Assembly (NCBI GenBank): GCA_003056425.1
Contig: PYVY01000005.1
Coordinates: 124,001-188,000, forward strand
Reading direction: 5' to 3'
Origin: Alteromonas indica
GTDB lineage: Bacteria > Pseudomonadota > Gammaproteobacteria > Enterobacterales > Alteromonadaceae
DNA length: 64,000 bases
The notes under the pieces are model-generated. The model did no database searches and had not been told where the DNA came from. It saw nothing but the letters and a program-made list of their open reading frames with translations. Of the stretch, positions 44,379 through 53,664 are shown piece after piece (the first letter of the stretch is position 1; each line of letters opens with the position of its first letter). The position numbers and the translations under genes were made by a program.

Positions 44379-46661
44379 ATGTCAATTCATTCGCTTACCT
44401 TGCGAACCTTTAGTCCTGCGCGTCTTTCTGCTATTACTCTTGCCGTTGCGTCATCCTTGTTCCCTGCTCAGGTTTTTGCCCAGGCCGGTGAAACAACGTC
44501 TGCCCAGGATGAGGCGGTTGAAAAAATCATGGTCACCGCCCGTAAGCGGACCGAAAGTATTTTTGAAACACCGACGGCGGTTTCGTCTATTGGTGAAGGA
44601 CTGATTGAAGATACCAATGTGACCAACCTTGATGACATTGGTAAATACGTACCTAATTTAAATATCAGTCGCTACGGTGGTGGTAACAGTGGTCATGCTG
44701 CTGTATTTATTCGTGGTATAGGCTTACAGGATCACGTTATCACCACAGATCCTGGTGTGGGTGTATATTTGGATGGTGTTTATCTTGGCCGTCAAATGGG
44801 CGCTAATATGTCGCTGCCCAATATTGAGCGGGTTGAAGTGCTGCGTGGCCCTCAAGGAACCTTGTATGGTCGAAACACCCTAGGTGGCGCGGTCAATATC
44901 ATTACCAAGGCACCGGGTTCGCAGGATATTGCTTCAGTAGCAGCTAAAGTGGGTAGCCGTGGACGGTTGGCGACTGACCTGTATATTAACAGCGATATCA
45001 CGGATGAATTTAGCGTATCGGCTACTGGTTCGTTTAAACAACGAAACGGGGTGGGTACAGCGGTAAACCTGGAAAACCCTGAGCGTGAAATCGGCGAAGA
45101 AGAAGAATACAGTGGCCGTATAGCAGCTAAGTATGATTTCACTTCTGATTTTTCGGTGACGGTGGCGGCGGATTTTGTCGAAAACGAAGCAGGCCAGTCA
45201 CCTTACAATGTTGAGTTTATTCCGGGCGGCCCTACCGAATTTAGTATTGATGACGGTGAGTTTTACTTACTGAATCCATCCCTTATTCCTGATAACCCGG
45301 ACGACCTGGGTACTACTGTTCCGGGCATAGAGTCTACCTCTTATTCTGGCTGGGGCACGGCGCTAACAGCACAGTGGGCCGCCACTAACAATCTGGATCT
45401 GAAATTTATTGCCAGTAAGCGCTCATCGGAATACGAAGGTGGTTTGGATGATGATGGATCGCCGCTTAACTTATCTGAATTTCCGGAAACCGGCAGTGCC
45501 GATCAAACCTCTTTTGAGTTGCAGTTAAACGGCACCTTCGATGACTACGACTTTGTTTCCGGTTTGTATTACTTTACCGAAGAGGGTACCACCGCTTCCG
45601 GTCCCTGGACCTTTAGCCCGTTTAATGTACCGGACGGATTGTTAAATGATGGCGTAACACCGGTAACCGAGGTATGTGATTTTTGTGGTGACTATGGCTT
45701 CTTTGATATTAATCAGGAAACCAAGGCCTATGCTGCCTATGTCAACGTATCGTATAGCCTGACTGAAAAGCTGGATATTGGTGGTGGTTTACGTTACAGC
45801 CGGGACGAGAAAGACGCCGATGCTTTGTTTCCGTCTTTTGCCGAGCGTGCAGTACGCAGTGCTGATTTTTCCGAAGTTACCTGGGATGTGAACGCAGGTT
45901 ATACGCTGACCGATCAGCTTAATATGTACCTGGCTGTGCAAAAGGGCTATCAAACAGGTGGTTTCCCGCCGCGGCCATTTGGCGGAGCCGACCAATTTGT
46001 ATCTTTCGATGAAACAACAGCAATCAACTATGAGTTTGGCTTTAAGGGCGAAGTAGGCGAGCATGTGAGTTTCATGACCGCCTTTTTCCTGACCGACTAT
46101 ACTGATTTAGCGCTACCGTTTTCTGATCCGCAGGCAGGTGGGGGCTTTGTAACCATTGTCGAAAACGCCGGTGAGTCTCGTTCGCAAGGGGTTGAGCTGG
46201 AATTAACCGTAGATGTAACCGATGATTTTGTGGTGCGCTCTACATTTGGTTATCTGGATGCCGAGATTACTGAGCTTGATGAAGGGGTTCAGGGGGTCGG
46301 TGAAGGCGATGCGCCAGCGCTATCCCCGCGCTGGACAGTAATGATTGCACCTACCTGGTATAGCGAGCTGGACAACGGCGCGCTGGTAACCGTTAGCGTG
46401 GATTATAGCTTCCGCGATGAGATGCAAGGGCAGTCAGTGTACAACCCCTATGAAACTATTGATGCCCGCGAGCTAGTCGGTTTCAATGTGAGCTATGAGC
46501 CGGCAGCCGGAGACTGGAGTGTAAGCCTGTATGGCAAAAACGTATTTGATGAAGTCTACGATCAGGGACGTTTAGCGCAAAATGGTTATGTTGGGGTGGT
46601 TCGAAGCAATGACCGCAGTGAATTTGGCCTACGCTTTAAAAAGTCATTTGACCTATACTAA
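44379..46661 (+). CDS. TonB-dependent outer membrane receptor
   Basis: 760 residues. Signal peptide with SAITLAVASSLFPAQVFAQA, then the TonB-box region VEKIMVTARKRTESIFETP, which is the classic form, and a plug with NIERVEVLRGPQGTLYGRNTLGGAVNIITKAPG. The barrel ends FGLRFKKSFDLY. It is of the general COG1629 receptor type common in marine and oligotrophic bacteria, with ligands from siderophores to sugars, aromatics or cobalamin; nothing in the neighbourhood fixes the ligand. It is divergent from the HAD paralogue and convergent with the next receptor, with a bidirectional terminator between them. Confidence 0.92.
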   Translation: MSIHSLTLRTFSPARLSAITLAVASSLFPAQVFAQAGETTSAQDEAVEKIMVTARKRTESIFETPTAVSSIGEGLIEDTNVTNLDDIGKYVPNLNISRYGGGNSGHAAVFIRGIGLQDHVITTDPGVGVYLDGVYLGRQMGANMSLPNIERVEVLRGPQGTLYGRNTLGGAVNIITKAPGSQDIASVAAKVGSRGRLATDLYINSDITDEFSVSATGSFKQRNGVGTAVNLENPEREIGEEEEYSGRIAAKYDFTSDFSVTVAADFVENEAGQSPYNVEFIPGGPTEFSIDDGEFYLLNPSLIPDNPDDLGTTVPGIESTSYSGWGTALTAQWAATNNLDLKFIASKRSSEYEGGLDDDGSPLNLSEFPETGSADQTSFELQLNGTFDDYDFVSGLYYFTEEGTTASGPWTFSPFNVPDGLLNDGVTPVTEVCDFCGDYGFFDINQETKAYAAYVNVSYSLTEKLDIGGGLRYSRDEKDADALFPSFAERAVRSADFSEVTWDVNAGYTLTDQLNMYLAVQKGYQTGGFPPRPFGGADQFVSFDETTAINYEFGFKGEVGEHVSFMTAFFLTDYTDLALPFSDPQAGGGFVTIVENAGESRSQGVELELTVDVTDDFVVRSTFGYLDAEITELDEGVQGVGEGDAPALSPRWTVMIAPTWYSELDNGALVTVSVDYSFRDEMQGQSVYNPYETIDARELVGFNVSYEPAAGDWSVSLYGKNVFDEVYDQGRLAQNGYVGVVRSNDRSEFGLRFKKSFDLY

Positions 46662-46690
46662 CAGCCAGGTTGCTATCGCAATTTGCTGAT

Positions 46691-46720
46691 AAAAAAGGAG
46701 AGCCAAGGCTCTCCTTTTTT
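46691..46720. terminator. bidirectional Rho-independent terminator
   Basis: AAAAAAGGAGAGCC-AA-GGCTCTCCTTTTTT: a perfect eight-base GC stem flanked by A and T runs on either side, so it ends transcription from both convergent receptor genes. Confidence 0.92.
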
Positions 46721-46737
46721 GATTGTATGTCGCGCTA

Positions 46738-49011
46738 TCAGTAAAACATATACGCCACACTTAATTTCATACTACGAGGCATAATATACCGGCCATTCGG
46801 CGCATCCGGATTGCGCGGGTCGCCTTCGGTAATCCCCAGCTCATCAGTCAGGTTATCCACTGATAACTGCAATTTTAAAGCTTCCACCGGCTCTAAGGTA
46901 AAGCCAATATCCAGCTTCTCATAACCTTCCAACACCACGGTGTTTTCATTGTTACCAAAGCGGTCATCTACCGCAGATAAGGTGCCATAGAGAGTGGCAT
47001 ACATACCTTGCAGCTCGAATGCATAGCTGGGAGTCATACGCACTTGCCAGCCTGGCTGACGCTGCGCCTCGTTGCCTTCATTAGTGGCACTGGCCGTTAT
47101 TTCGGTTTCTTGCAGTGTGCCATTAAGACTAATAGAGAAGCCTGAATCGTGCGAATATTTACCGTCCAGCTCAACACCATAGGCTTCGTTAGTCAGTAAC
47201 TCGGCAGGATCGCCGGGGCGACGTACAAAGGTATCGCCTTTTGTTTCATTGGCAAAAGCGGTGGCAAAAAACTGAATGCTGTCATTCATGTATTTATAAC
47301 CCAGTTCGCCTTGGGTAACTTCTTTTATTAACTCATTACCTCCGGTATAGGCGTCCCAGTTATCGCGAAAATCATCGAAATAAGGCATTTTGTAGCCTCG
47401 ATTCATTCGCACAAACACACCACTGTTATCGTTTAGTGCGTAATTGGCACCTACCGTCCAGGAAGTTTTGCTCTCATCGTATTGCAATGCTTTGGTGATC
47501 TGACCATCCAGGCCTTCATCAACCGAATAACTGACTTCATGATTTTCATGGCGAACCCCGGCATCGATACTTAAGTCAGCATTAGCGAACCAGGTGCTGG
47601 TGGCATACACAGCGCGGGTGCTGGCATCGCCAACAGAGCTAATATCATAACCCCAGCCGCATCCTTCAGGACTATTATTGCATGCTATACCGTCAAGCCT
47701 CTCTCCGCCTGGGGTAAGCACATGATAAGCCTGATTACCCAGACTCCACCAATCGTTAGCTTTGGTGGTAGCCGTATAATAGCCCACGGAGGTATCGAAA
47801 TTATCCCATGACTTTGATACCGCTAAATCATTGGTAAAGGCCTCAATATCTTTTAAGACCACCCAACCGCCTATCTGTTGCACCGGAGTGTCGCCTGCAT
47901 ACTGCTGGCCGGTGACCGCACCCGTGGCGCTGGTTCCATTATCGGCCACCTCTGCCAGTGTTACAGCGCTGCCATCAGGTACCAGCCCATAAGTATTGGC
48001 CTCGCCTTTGGTCAAATTAAAGCGGTCGACCAACTGCCAGCCAGCCCCTAAATCGAGTTTAAGGCTCCCGCCGCTAACAGACCCATCCCAACCTCTGCCT
48101 TCACCAAAATCAACATCTCTGGCGGTATTGTCAGGACCATAGTAAATGGTCGCCTGCCGACTTAATGGTCCAATTTGGGTGTAGTTGGCATCTATACCCT
48201 CTACATTAAGCGGTGTAGGTAGATACCATGTGCCGTGATCATCGGTTTGGCGTGTATACAGGTTAAGCTCACCATTGTTAAATTCCTTGGTAATATTAAT
48301 GGTGAACTGGTTACCTTCTTCAGAATTAAACCCGGCATCGCGAATACCCTGGGAGCTTTTGATATAGCCGCCCACCATATAATACAAACCATCATCAAGC
48401 GCGCCGCTGGCTACCACATCTACCCGGTTTAAGCCGTAATCTGAAACCGTATATTTAGCCAATGCTTCAGTGGTCTCGCCGCCACGTTTCAAGCGAAAGT
48501 TGGTAGTCAAACCCGGCTGACCGTTACTGACCACCGGGTTAGGACCACCGCGCAGACCTTCAACGGTTTCTATGGTTTCATCAATTCTAAAAAGTTGCGA
48601 ATTCTCCAGAAATGACAGAGTCGACGCTGGATAGATGGGCGAACCTTCTAGTGAAATAGTCAGAAATGGTGCATCACCGCCCCCTGGAAAACCGCGTACG
48701 AATACGTTGGCACCAGACTCACCGCCAGAGCTTTCCACCCATACACCCGGTATGGCTTTAAATAGATCAGCCGTGGATTTGGGAGCCAGCTTTTCGATAT
48801 CGCTGGCATCGATATTCGTTACCGCAAAACTGGCATCAATTTTACGGATTCCTGCGCCTCCTGGTGTACCACTAACGACGATAACTTCGGTGTTAGCCGC
48901 ATTGGCAGTGGGCTTTTGCGGTGACGGATCGGTGGTTTGCGCCACGGTAGAGTGGGATAGCGCTAAAGTAACCGCGCCAGCTAGCATTCCTTTTGAGAAC
49001 AACGTATTCAT
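46738..49011 (-). CDS. TonB-dependent receptor, LacI-controlled (trehalose-type module)
   Basis: 757 residues. Signal peptide (MLAGAVTLALSHSTVAQ), then TEVIVVSGTPGGAGIRKIDASFAVTNIDASDIEKLAPKSTADLFKAIPGVWVESSGGESGANVFVRGFPGGGDAPFLTI, a plug typical of sugar-linked receptors, and a barrel ending LSVAYMFY. Two LacI-type operators lie 105-140 bases upstream, shared with the divergent LacI gene; a third, identical to one of these, precedes the MFS-trehalase operon. This ties the receptor to uptake of trehalose or a trehalose-containing or alpha-glucoside ligand. The regulatory link is seen in the sequence, the ligand is inferred. Confidence 0.92.
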   Translation of the reverse strand: MNTLFSKGMLAGAVTLALSHSTVAQTTDPSPQKPTANAANTEVIVVSGTPGGAGIRKIDASFAVTNIDASDIEKLAPKSTADLFKAIPGVWVESSGGESGANVFVRGFPGGGDAPFLTISLEGSPIYPASTLSFLENSQLFRIDETIETVEGLRGGPNPVVSNGQPGLTTNFRLKRGGETTEALAKYTVSDYGLNRVDVVASGALDDGLYYMVGGYIKSSQGIRDAGFNSEEGNQFTINITKEFNNGELNLYTRQTDDHGTWYLPTPLNVEGIDANYTQIGPLSRQATIYYGPDNTARDVDFGEGRGWDGSVSGGSLKLDLGAGWQLVDRFNLTKGEANTYGLVPDGSAVTLAEVADNGTSATGAVTGQQYAGDTPVQQIGGWVVLKDIEAFTNDLAVSKSWDNFDTSVGYYTATTKANDWWSLGNQAYHVLTPGGERLDGIACNNSPEGCGWGYDISSVGDASTRAVYATSTWFANADLSIDAGVRHENHEVSYSVDEGLDGQITKALQYDESKTSWTVGANYALNDNSGVFVRMNRGYKMPYFDDFRDNWDAYTGGNELIKEVTQGELGYKYMNDSIQFFATAFANETKGDTFVRRPGDPAELLTNEAYGVELDGKYSHDSGFSISLNGTLQETEITASATNEGNEAQRQPGWQVRMTPSYAFELQGMYATLYGTLSAVDDRFGNNENTVVLEGYEKLDIGFTLEPVEALKLQLSVDNLTDELGITEGDPRNPDAPNGRYIMPRSMKLSVAYMFY

Positions 49012-49115
49012 GGTGTGCTCCTACAAAGTTGTTAACGTATGTTGTTAACCGAATGCGTTTAATGGGTTAAAAAAGTGTCATTCGGCTTGATGATTGGCAA
49101 CAAAATAGATCCAAG

Positions 49116-49129
49116 TGCAATCGATTGCA
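49116..49129. promoter_or_regulatory. LacI-family operator 1
   Basis: TGCAATCGATTGCA, a perfect 14-base palindrome with a central CG as in LacI/GalR-family sites. It lies between the receptor (46738-49011) and the LacI gene. Confidence 0.85.
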
Positions 49130-49137
49130 AGTAAAAA

Positions 49138-49151
49138 TGCAAACGATTGCA
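49138..49151. promoter_or_regulatory. LacI-family operator 2
   Basis: TGCAAACGATTGCA, one base from a perfect palindrome, with its centre 22 bases from operator 1, about two helical turns, so both lie on the same DNA face. Identical to operator 3 at 50508-50521. Confidence 0.85.
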
Positions 49152-49262
49152 AAGTTTTTGTATTATTTTATTAACACTACGGTAGGGCGGCTTCAGGGGG
49201 GCTGACAGATCTTCAGCCTGCCATAGGAAATAGACTGTAGAAGCGTTATAGTTAGGCCAATA

Positions 49263-50306
49263 TTGCCAACAAGACCTTGTAATTTGGATACTAAGCTCAC
49301 CCTTGCGGGGCTAGCCAAACTGGCTGGTGTTTCTGCCTCTACCGCTTCCAGAGCGCTCAAAGACAGCCCGTTGATAAAACTTGAAACCCGTTTGCGGGTG
49401 CAACAGCTAGCTCAAGCGCACAATTACAGTGTTAATACGGCCGCCAGCCGCCTACGAACCCGCAAAACGCATGTGGTCGCGGTCATTTTAAATTTGATTG
49501 ATAACACTGAACAAAGCACCACCGACCCCTTTTTACTTAAAATTGTGGGCGATCTTAACCAGGCACTTAATGCCCGGGGCTATGAGCTACTCCTATCCAA
49601 TTCATTTATGGCCTCGGATGATTGGGCGAATTATTTTATCCATAGTCAGCGCGCGGATGGGATGATAGTGGTAGGGCAAGGCAAATCTACCAGCAAAATA
49701 GATCAGGCGGCGGCGTCCGGTGTGCCGGTTGTGGTGTGGGGCGATGCCAAAACTCAGGCGGCTTATCCGATAGTTGGTGGGGATAATTTTGAAGGCTGCC
49801 GCCAGGCCACCGCACATCTGCTGGCCGGGGGGTGCGAGCGAGTACTGTTTTTAGGCGATCCCGGTCACGCAGAAATGCAGGAACGCCATCGTGGCTATTT
49901 GGCGGCCCATGCCCAAGCCGCAATTGAGCCAGCGAGCGACCTCACCGGTTCAATAGACATTACCTCACGCGCCGCCTATGACTATATTAACCAGCGTATT
50001 AAACAAAACGGTTTGGATTTCGATGGTATCGCGGGCGTATCGGATATGGTGGCATTAGGCGCATTGAAAGCCCTGAAAGAACGTTATGTAAGCATACCCG
50101 GAGATGTGGCTATTGTAGGATACGATGATATTCCATTAGCCGAGCTGATGCATCCGGCCCTTAGTACGGTACGCCAGGATACACAACAAGCGGCTAACTT
50201 TATGGTGGAACAACTACTACGCCAGTTTGACGGCCAGCCATGGCACAGTGAGGTGGTAGACACCCGGCTGATAATTCGTCGTTCGTCCAGCCGCGCCCGT
50301 GCCTAG
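49263..50306 (+). CDS. LacI family transcriptional regulator (trehalose module)
   Basis: 347 residues. The best start is a TTG with AGG six bases upstream; no ATG is available before the helix-turn-helix. DNA-binding domain: LTLAGLAKLAGVSASTASRALKDSPLIKLETRLRVQQLAQAHNYSVN, with the hinge helix AASRLRTRKT. The rest is a sugar-binding fold ending GYDDIPLAELMHPALSTVRQDTQQAA. It presumably binds the TGCAA(T/A)CGATTGCA sites beside it and represses the TonB receptor, itself and the MFS-trehalase operon until inducer is present. The inducer is most likely trehalose or a product. Confidence 0.92.
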   Translation: MPTRPCNLDTKLTLAGLAKLAGVSASTASRALKDSPLIKLETRLRVQQLAQAHNYSVNTAASRLRTRKTHVVAVILNLIDNTEQSTTDPFLLKIVGDLNQALNARGYELLLSNSFMASDDWANYFIHSQRADGMIVVGQGKSTSKIDQAAASGVPVVVWGDAKTQAAYPIVGGDNFEGCRQATAHLLAGGCERVLFLGDPGHAEMQERHRGYLAAHAQAAIEPASDLTGSIDITSRAAYDYINQRIKQNGLDFDGIAGVSDMVALGALKALKERYVSIPGDVAIVGYDDIPLAELMHPALSTVRQDTQQAANFMVEQLLRQFDGQPWHSEVVDTRLIIRRSSSRARA

Positions 50307-50507
50307 CCAATGCGCTAGTCCATTGGGTTAGCACGGTGAAATAGCTCAAGTAGATAGTAACACTAAGATAACGTGGTAAGCGTTCTGTAACGCTATCTGC
50401 CCCGCAAGATGGCAACAAACTAACGGCAGTATGGCACCTTAATGCGGGTAACTACCAAGCGTCATAGGGTGCTCTCATCGTTTTAGCAGACGAAGTTAAC
50501 GCGTAAA

Positions 50508-50521
50508 TGCAAACGATTGCA
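50508..50521. promoter_or_regulatory. LacI-family operator 3
   Basis: TGCAAACGATTGCA, identical to operator 2, 56 bases before the MFS transporter start. It links the transporter-trehalase pair to the regulator at 49263-50306. Confidence 0.85.
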
Positions 50522-50577
50522 TTTGGGCCAAGCTACAGCTAGACTCCAGCATAAATCAGTTAACAGGGTGTTTACAC

Positions 50578-51828
50578 ATGTCGAGATTAACCATTATTGC
50601 GGCGATTGCCGTAAGTTACTATGTCTTTGCCATACTGCTCAATAGTGTGGGCACCGTTATTCTGCAGTCGATTACCAGTTTTGATGTATCCAAGCCCCAG
50701 GCCAGTACGCTGGAAGGGTTTAAAGATCTCTCTATTGCTATCGTATCGTTTGCGGTGGCTTCGTATATTCCCCGCGTCGGTTATAAAATTGCCATGCTTT
50801 GCGGGCTTGCTCTGGTGGCGCTACTTTGTGCCGTTACTCCTACCGTCGGCAGTTTTTGGATAATCAAATTACTGTTTGCCAGCATAGGCACCGCGTTTGC
50901 GCTGGTGAAGGTATCGGTTTACGCCATTATCGGGCAGCTATCGTCTACTACTAAGGCTCATTCTTCATTGATGAATACCATCGAAGGTATCTTTATGCTG
51001 GGAGTGCTGTCAGGCTACTGGATTTTCTCGGCCTTCATTGACCCCAATGATGCATCCTCACTGAGTTGGCTGAATGTATATTATTTACTGGGCGCGATGG
51101 TGCTGGTTACATTAGTGCTGGTATTGTTCGCACCCATCGATAAACCCAGCCCCGGGGACACCGAATTACCGGCCAGCAGAGCATTTCTCGACATGCTTAA
51201 ACTGGCTTATCAACCGCTGGTTCTCATTTTTGTAGTATCGATATTTTTATACGTTCTGATAGAGCAGGGGATTGGTTCATGGTTACCCACCTTTAACCGG
51301 GAAGTGCTTGGATTACCGGTCAGTGTGAGCATTCAAATTACCAGTATTTTTGCGGTAGCACTAGCGGTAGGCCGGTTACTGGCAGGGGTTATATTGGCCA
51401 GGGTTAATTGGTATCCGTTTCTAAATGTATGTTTACTGGGAATGGCCGTCATTATGCTGCTAAGCCTGCCGTTGGCTGAAAAAGTGGATGAAACACAGAT
51501 TATCAACTGGACCGACGCCCCGCTGGCAGCCTTCTTAGTTCCTTTAATTGGGTTGATGATGGCGCCGATATATCCGGTGATCAATTCTGTCATGTTAAGT
51601 GCCCTACCGAAGGGGCAACATGCCCCAATGACCGGACTTATTGTCGTATTTTCTGCTTTGGGGGGGACCACCGGTTCTATCATTACAGGCTATGTATTTG
51701 ATGCAATGGGCGGCCAGCAAGCCTTTTACTTATCGCTTATTCCTATTGCGGCCATATTAGTGTCGCTATTTTTCTTTCGCCGGGCCTGCGGCGCGTTATC
51801 AGCAACCTCAGCACATAAGGTGAGTTAA
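50578..51828 (+). CDS. MFS transporter linked to trehalase
   Basis: 416 residues and 12 hydrophobic segments, of the major facilitator superfamily in a FucP-like branch (N-terminal YYVFAILLNSVGTVILQSITSF; helix 4-5 region FALVKVSVYAIIGQLSSTTKAHSSLMN; C-terminal GLMMAPIYPVINSVMLSALP and GGTTGSIITGYVFDAMGG). It should bring a sugar across the inner membrane by proton or sodium symport. The trehalase gene starts two bases after its stop and the LacI operator precedes it, so trehalose or a close alpha-glucoside is the likely substrate. Confidence 0.88.
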   Translation: MSRLTIIAAIAVSYYVFAILLNSVGTVILQSITSFDVSKPQASTLEGFKDLSIAIVSFAVASYIPRVGYKIAMLCGLALVALLCAVTPTVGSFWIIKLLFASIGTAFALVKVSVYAIIGQLSSTTKAHSSLMNTIEGIFMLGVLSGYWIFSAFIDPNDASSLSWLNVYYLLGAMVLVTLVLVLFAPIDKPSPGDTELPASRAFLDMLKLAYQPLVLIFVVSIFLYVLIEQGIGSWLPTFNREVLGLPVSVSIQITSIFAVALAVGRLLAGVILARVNWYPFLNVCLLGMAVIMLLSLPLAEKVDETQIINWTDAPLAAFLVPLIGLMMAPIYPVINSVMLSALPKGQHAPMTGLIVVFSALGGTTGSIITGYVFDAMGGQQAFYLSLIPIAAILVSLFFFRRACGALSATSAHKVS

Positions 51829-51830
51829 GC

Positions 51831-53366
51831 ATGCAACAAAACATAACAGACTGGCACACTGTGCTGCCATTTTTTGCCAGTGAATTATTCGCTCAGGTCC
51901 AGCAGGCGGGCTTATTTGAAGACAGTAAAACCTTTGCCGATGTTACCGTCAAAAGTAGCTGGCAAGAGGTAATCGCCGCCTTTGCGCACGAGCAACATAT
52001 ACCTGGGTTTACGCTCAAGGCTTTTGTAAACAAACACTTTGTGTTGCCTGAACCGGTAGCGCCGCTGGAAAATGTGCAGCGTACGACGCCTCTGGCTTAT
52101 GTTGAAAGCATGTGGAATGCGCTTACCCGCCAGCCCGATGCCAGCCCGGCGGGCCACAGTCCGAAGAACAGCCTGATAGCATTGGCTAAACCGTATATTG
52201 TACCTGGCGGCCGGTTTCGTGAAATTTACTATTGGGATAGTTATTTTACGGCCCTGGGCCTGATGGATGCCGGGCGCGAAGATATGGTTATCAATATGCT
52301 GGATAATTTTGTCGACCTTATTGCGGAGGTAGGGTGTATCCCAAACGGTAATCGGGCCTATTACCATACCCGCAGCCAACCGCCCGTATTGGCGCTGATG
52401 TATCATTTAGTTGCCGCTCGGCTAAGTCCGGCGCAGAGCGCGAAAGTCAATGCCGCTCTACATCAGGAATACGCGTTTTGGATGGAGGGCGAAGCCAGCC
52501 TTAGCGATACGCATGTGGCGCATAAGCGTGTAGTAAGAATGCCCGACGGTAAGGTACTGAATCGTTATTACGACAATAGCGCTACACCGCGGCCAGAGTC
52601 GTGGCGCGAAGATATACATACCGCTAAAGCGCTGGGGGCCAGTTCCAATGAATTTTACCGGCATATTCGCGCAGCGTGTGAATCGGGCTGGGACTTTAGT
52701 TCGCGCTGGCTGGCCGAGCCAACTTCACTGGCCAGTATTCGGACTACCGAGATAGTGCCGGTCGACCTGAACGCCTTGCTGTATACCCTGGAGCAGACCC
52801 TCAGTGAGCTAAGCCAGACGCCCGCTGATAAGCAGCACTATCAGGAGCGCGCGACGGCCCGGCAACAGGCTATCCACGCTTATTTATGGCAGCAAGAGTA
52901 CTTTTATGACTATCATTATCCCAGCCAGCGGACCACCAACGTAATAAGTGCCGCAGCCATGGTGCCTCTGTTTACCGGTTTAGCCACCACCGCTCAGGCC
53001 AAAGCCGTAAAAAATACCTTAGTAGCGCAATTGCTAAAACCCGGCGGGGTAGTGACCACCGCCCTGGCTACCAGCCAACAATGGGACACCCCAAACGGCT
53101 GGGCACCGTTACAGTTTTTTACCACCCACGGCTTGATTCGATACGGCTATGACAGCCTGGCTGCAGATATAATGCAACGCTTTGTAACCACGGTGGAACG
53201 GCAGTTTGCCGAAAGTGGGGTAATGATGGAAAAATACAATGTTTGTGAGCCCGAGCTTACTGCCAGCGGCGGCGAATATGCGGTTCAACTTGGCTTCGGC
53301 TGGACCAACGGCGTTTACAAACGCTTTAAGAACTTACTTGGACAAGACCGTCGCGCGGGGTACTAA
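51831..53366 (+). CDS. treF: trehalase GH37, cytoplasmic
   Basis: 511 residues with no signal peptide, so cytoplasmic like E. coli TreF. It hydrolyses alpha,alpha-trehalose to two glucoses. Both family signatures are present: PGGRFREIYYWDSYF (from about residue 125) and QWDTPNGWAPLQ (from about residue 417), with the catalytic Asp region GWDFSSRW near residue 282 and the catalytic Glu in MMEKYNV. It follows the MFS gene after two bases. Import by receptor and MFS, then splitting in the cytoplasm, forms a complete route; a glucokinase is not in the window. A GC-rich hairpin follows the gene. Confidence 0.95.
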   Translation: MQQNITDWHTVLPFFASELFAQVQQAGLFEDSKTFADVTVKSSWQEVIAAFAHEQHIPGFTLKAFVNKHFVLPEPVAPLENVQRTTPLAYVESMWNALTRQPDASPAGHSPKNSLIALAKPYIVPGGRFREIYYWDSYFTALGLMDAGREDMVINMLDNFVDLIAEVGCIPNGNRAYYHTRSQPPVLALMYHLVAARLSPAQSAKVNAALHQEYAFWMEGEASLSDTHVAHKRVVRMPDGKVLNRYYDNSATPRPESWREDIHTAKALGASSNEFYRHIRAACESGWDFSSRWLAEPTSLASIRTTEIVPVDLNALLYTLEQTLSELSQTPADKQHYQERATARQQAIHAYLWQQEYFYDYHYPSQRTTNVISAAAMVPLFTGLATTAQAKAVKNTLVAQLLKPGGVVTTALATSQQWDTPNGWAPLQFFTTHGLIRYGYDSLAADIMQRFVTTVERQFAESGVMMEKYNVCEPELTASGGEYAVQLGFGWTNGVYKRFKNLLGQDRRAGY

Positions 53367-53403
53367 CCCTTCGCGCTTGCCTGATCGTTGCTTCTTTACA
53401 GAC

Positions 53404-53443
53404 CACTCCCCCGGCGTCAAATACCTACCGCTACGGGGGAGTG
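53404..53443 (+). terminator. GC-rich hairpin after the trehalase gene
   Basis: CACTCCCCC (53404-53412) pairs with GGGGGAGTG (53435-53443), nine perfect pairs, 37 bases after the trehalase stop. No T-run follows, so it is probably a weak or Rho-assisted terminator. Confidence 0.5.
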
Positions 53444-53472
53444 TAGCTATGCCTGCAAACTCCCACCTACTT

Positions 53473-53490
53473 GTTTTATTGAAATAAAAC
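53473..53490. promoter_or_regulatory. perfect A/T inverted repeat upstream of acnA
   Basis: GTTTTATT-GA-AATAAAAC, 18 bases, perfectly matched arms, about 175 bases before the likely acnA start. It is a plausible operator or promoter-region palindrome. Confidence 0.45.
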
Positions 53491-53664
53491 CTACCTCGAT
53501 AGCAGGCTGGCGCTATTTTGTTAAAAATTAACCTTACAACCAGCACGGTTAGATTGAACTTTTTTTCGCCTGAATACCGTATGAAACCACACACTTACCC
53601 ACCCGGTGTGAACGCATGCGCCACAAATTCGCCGGGCCAAGTAAATCAAAAGGATGGTGAACAG

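Noticed and set aside
51912..52406. 164-residue antisense frame inside trehalase
   Set aside because: Fully covered by the GH37 coding sequence, which has both family signatures.
53518..53664. 49-codon extension of acnA
   Set aside because: Not part of the AcnA family N-terminus; the GTG at 53665 with a preceding AGGA-type site fits the family better. The ATG at 53581 cannot be fully excluded.
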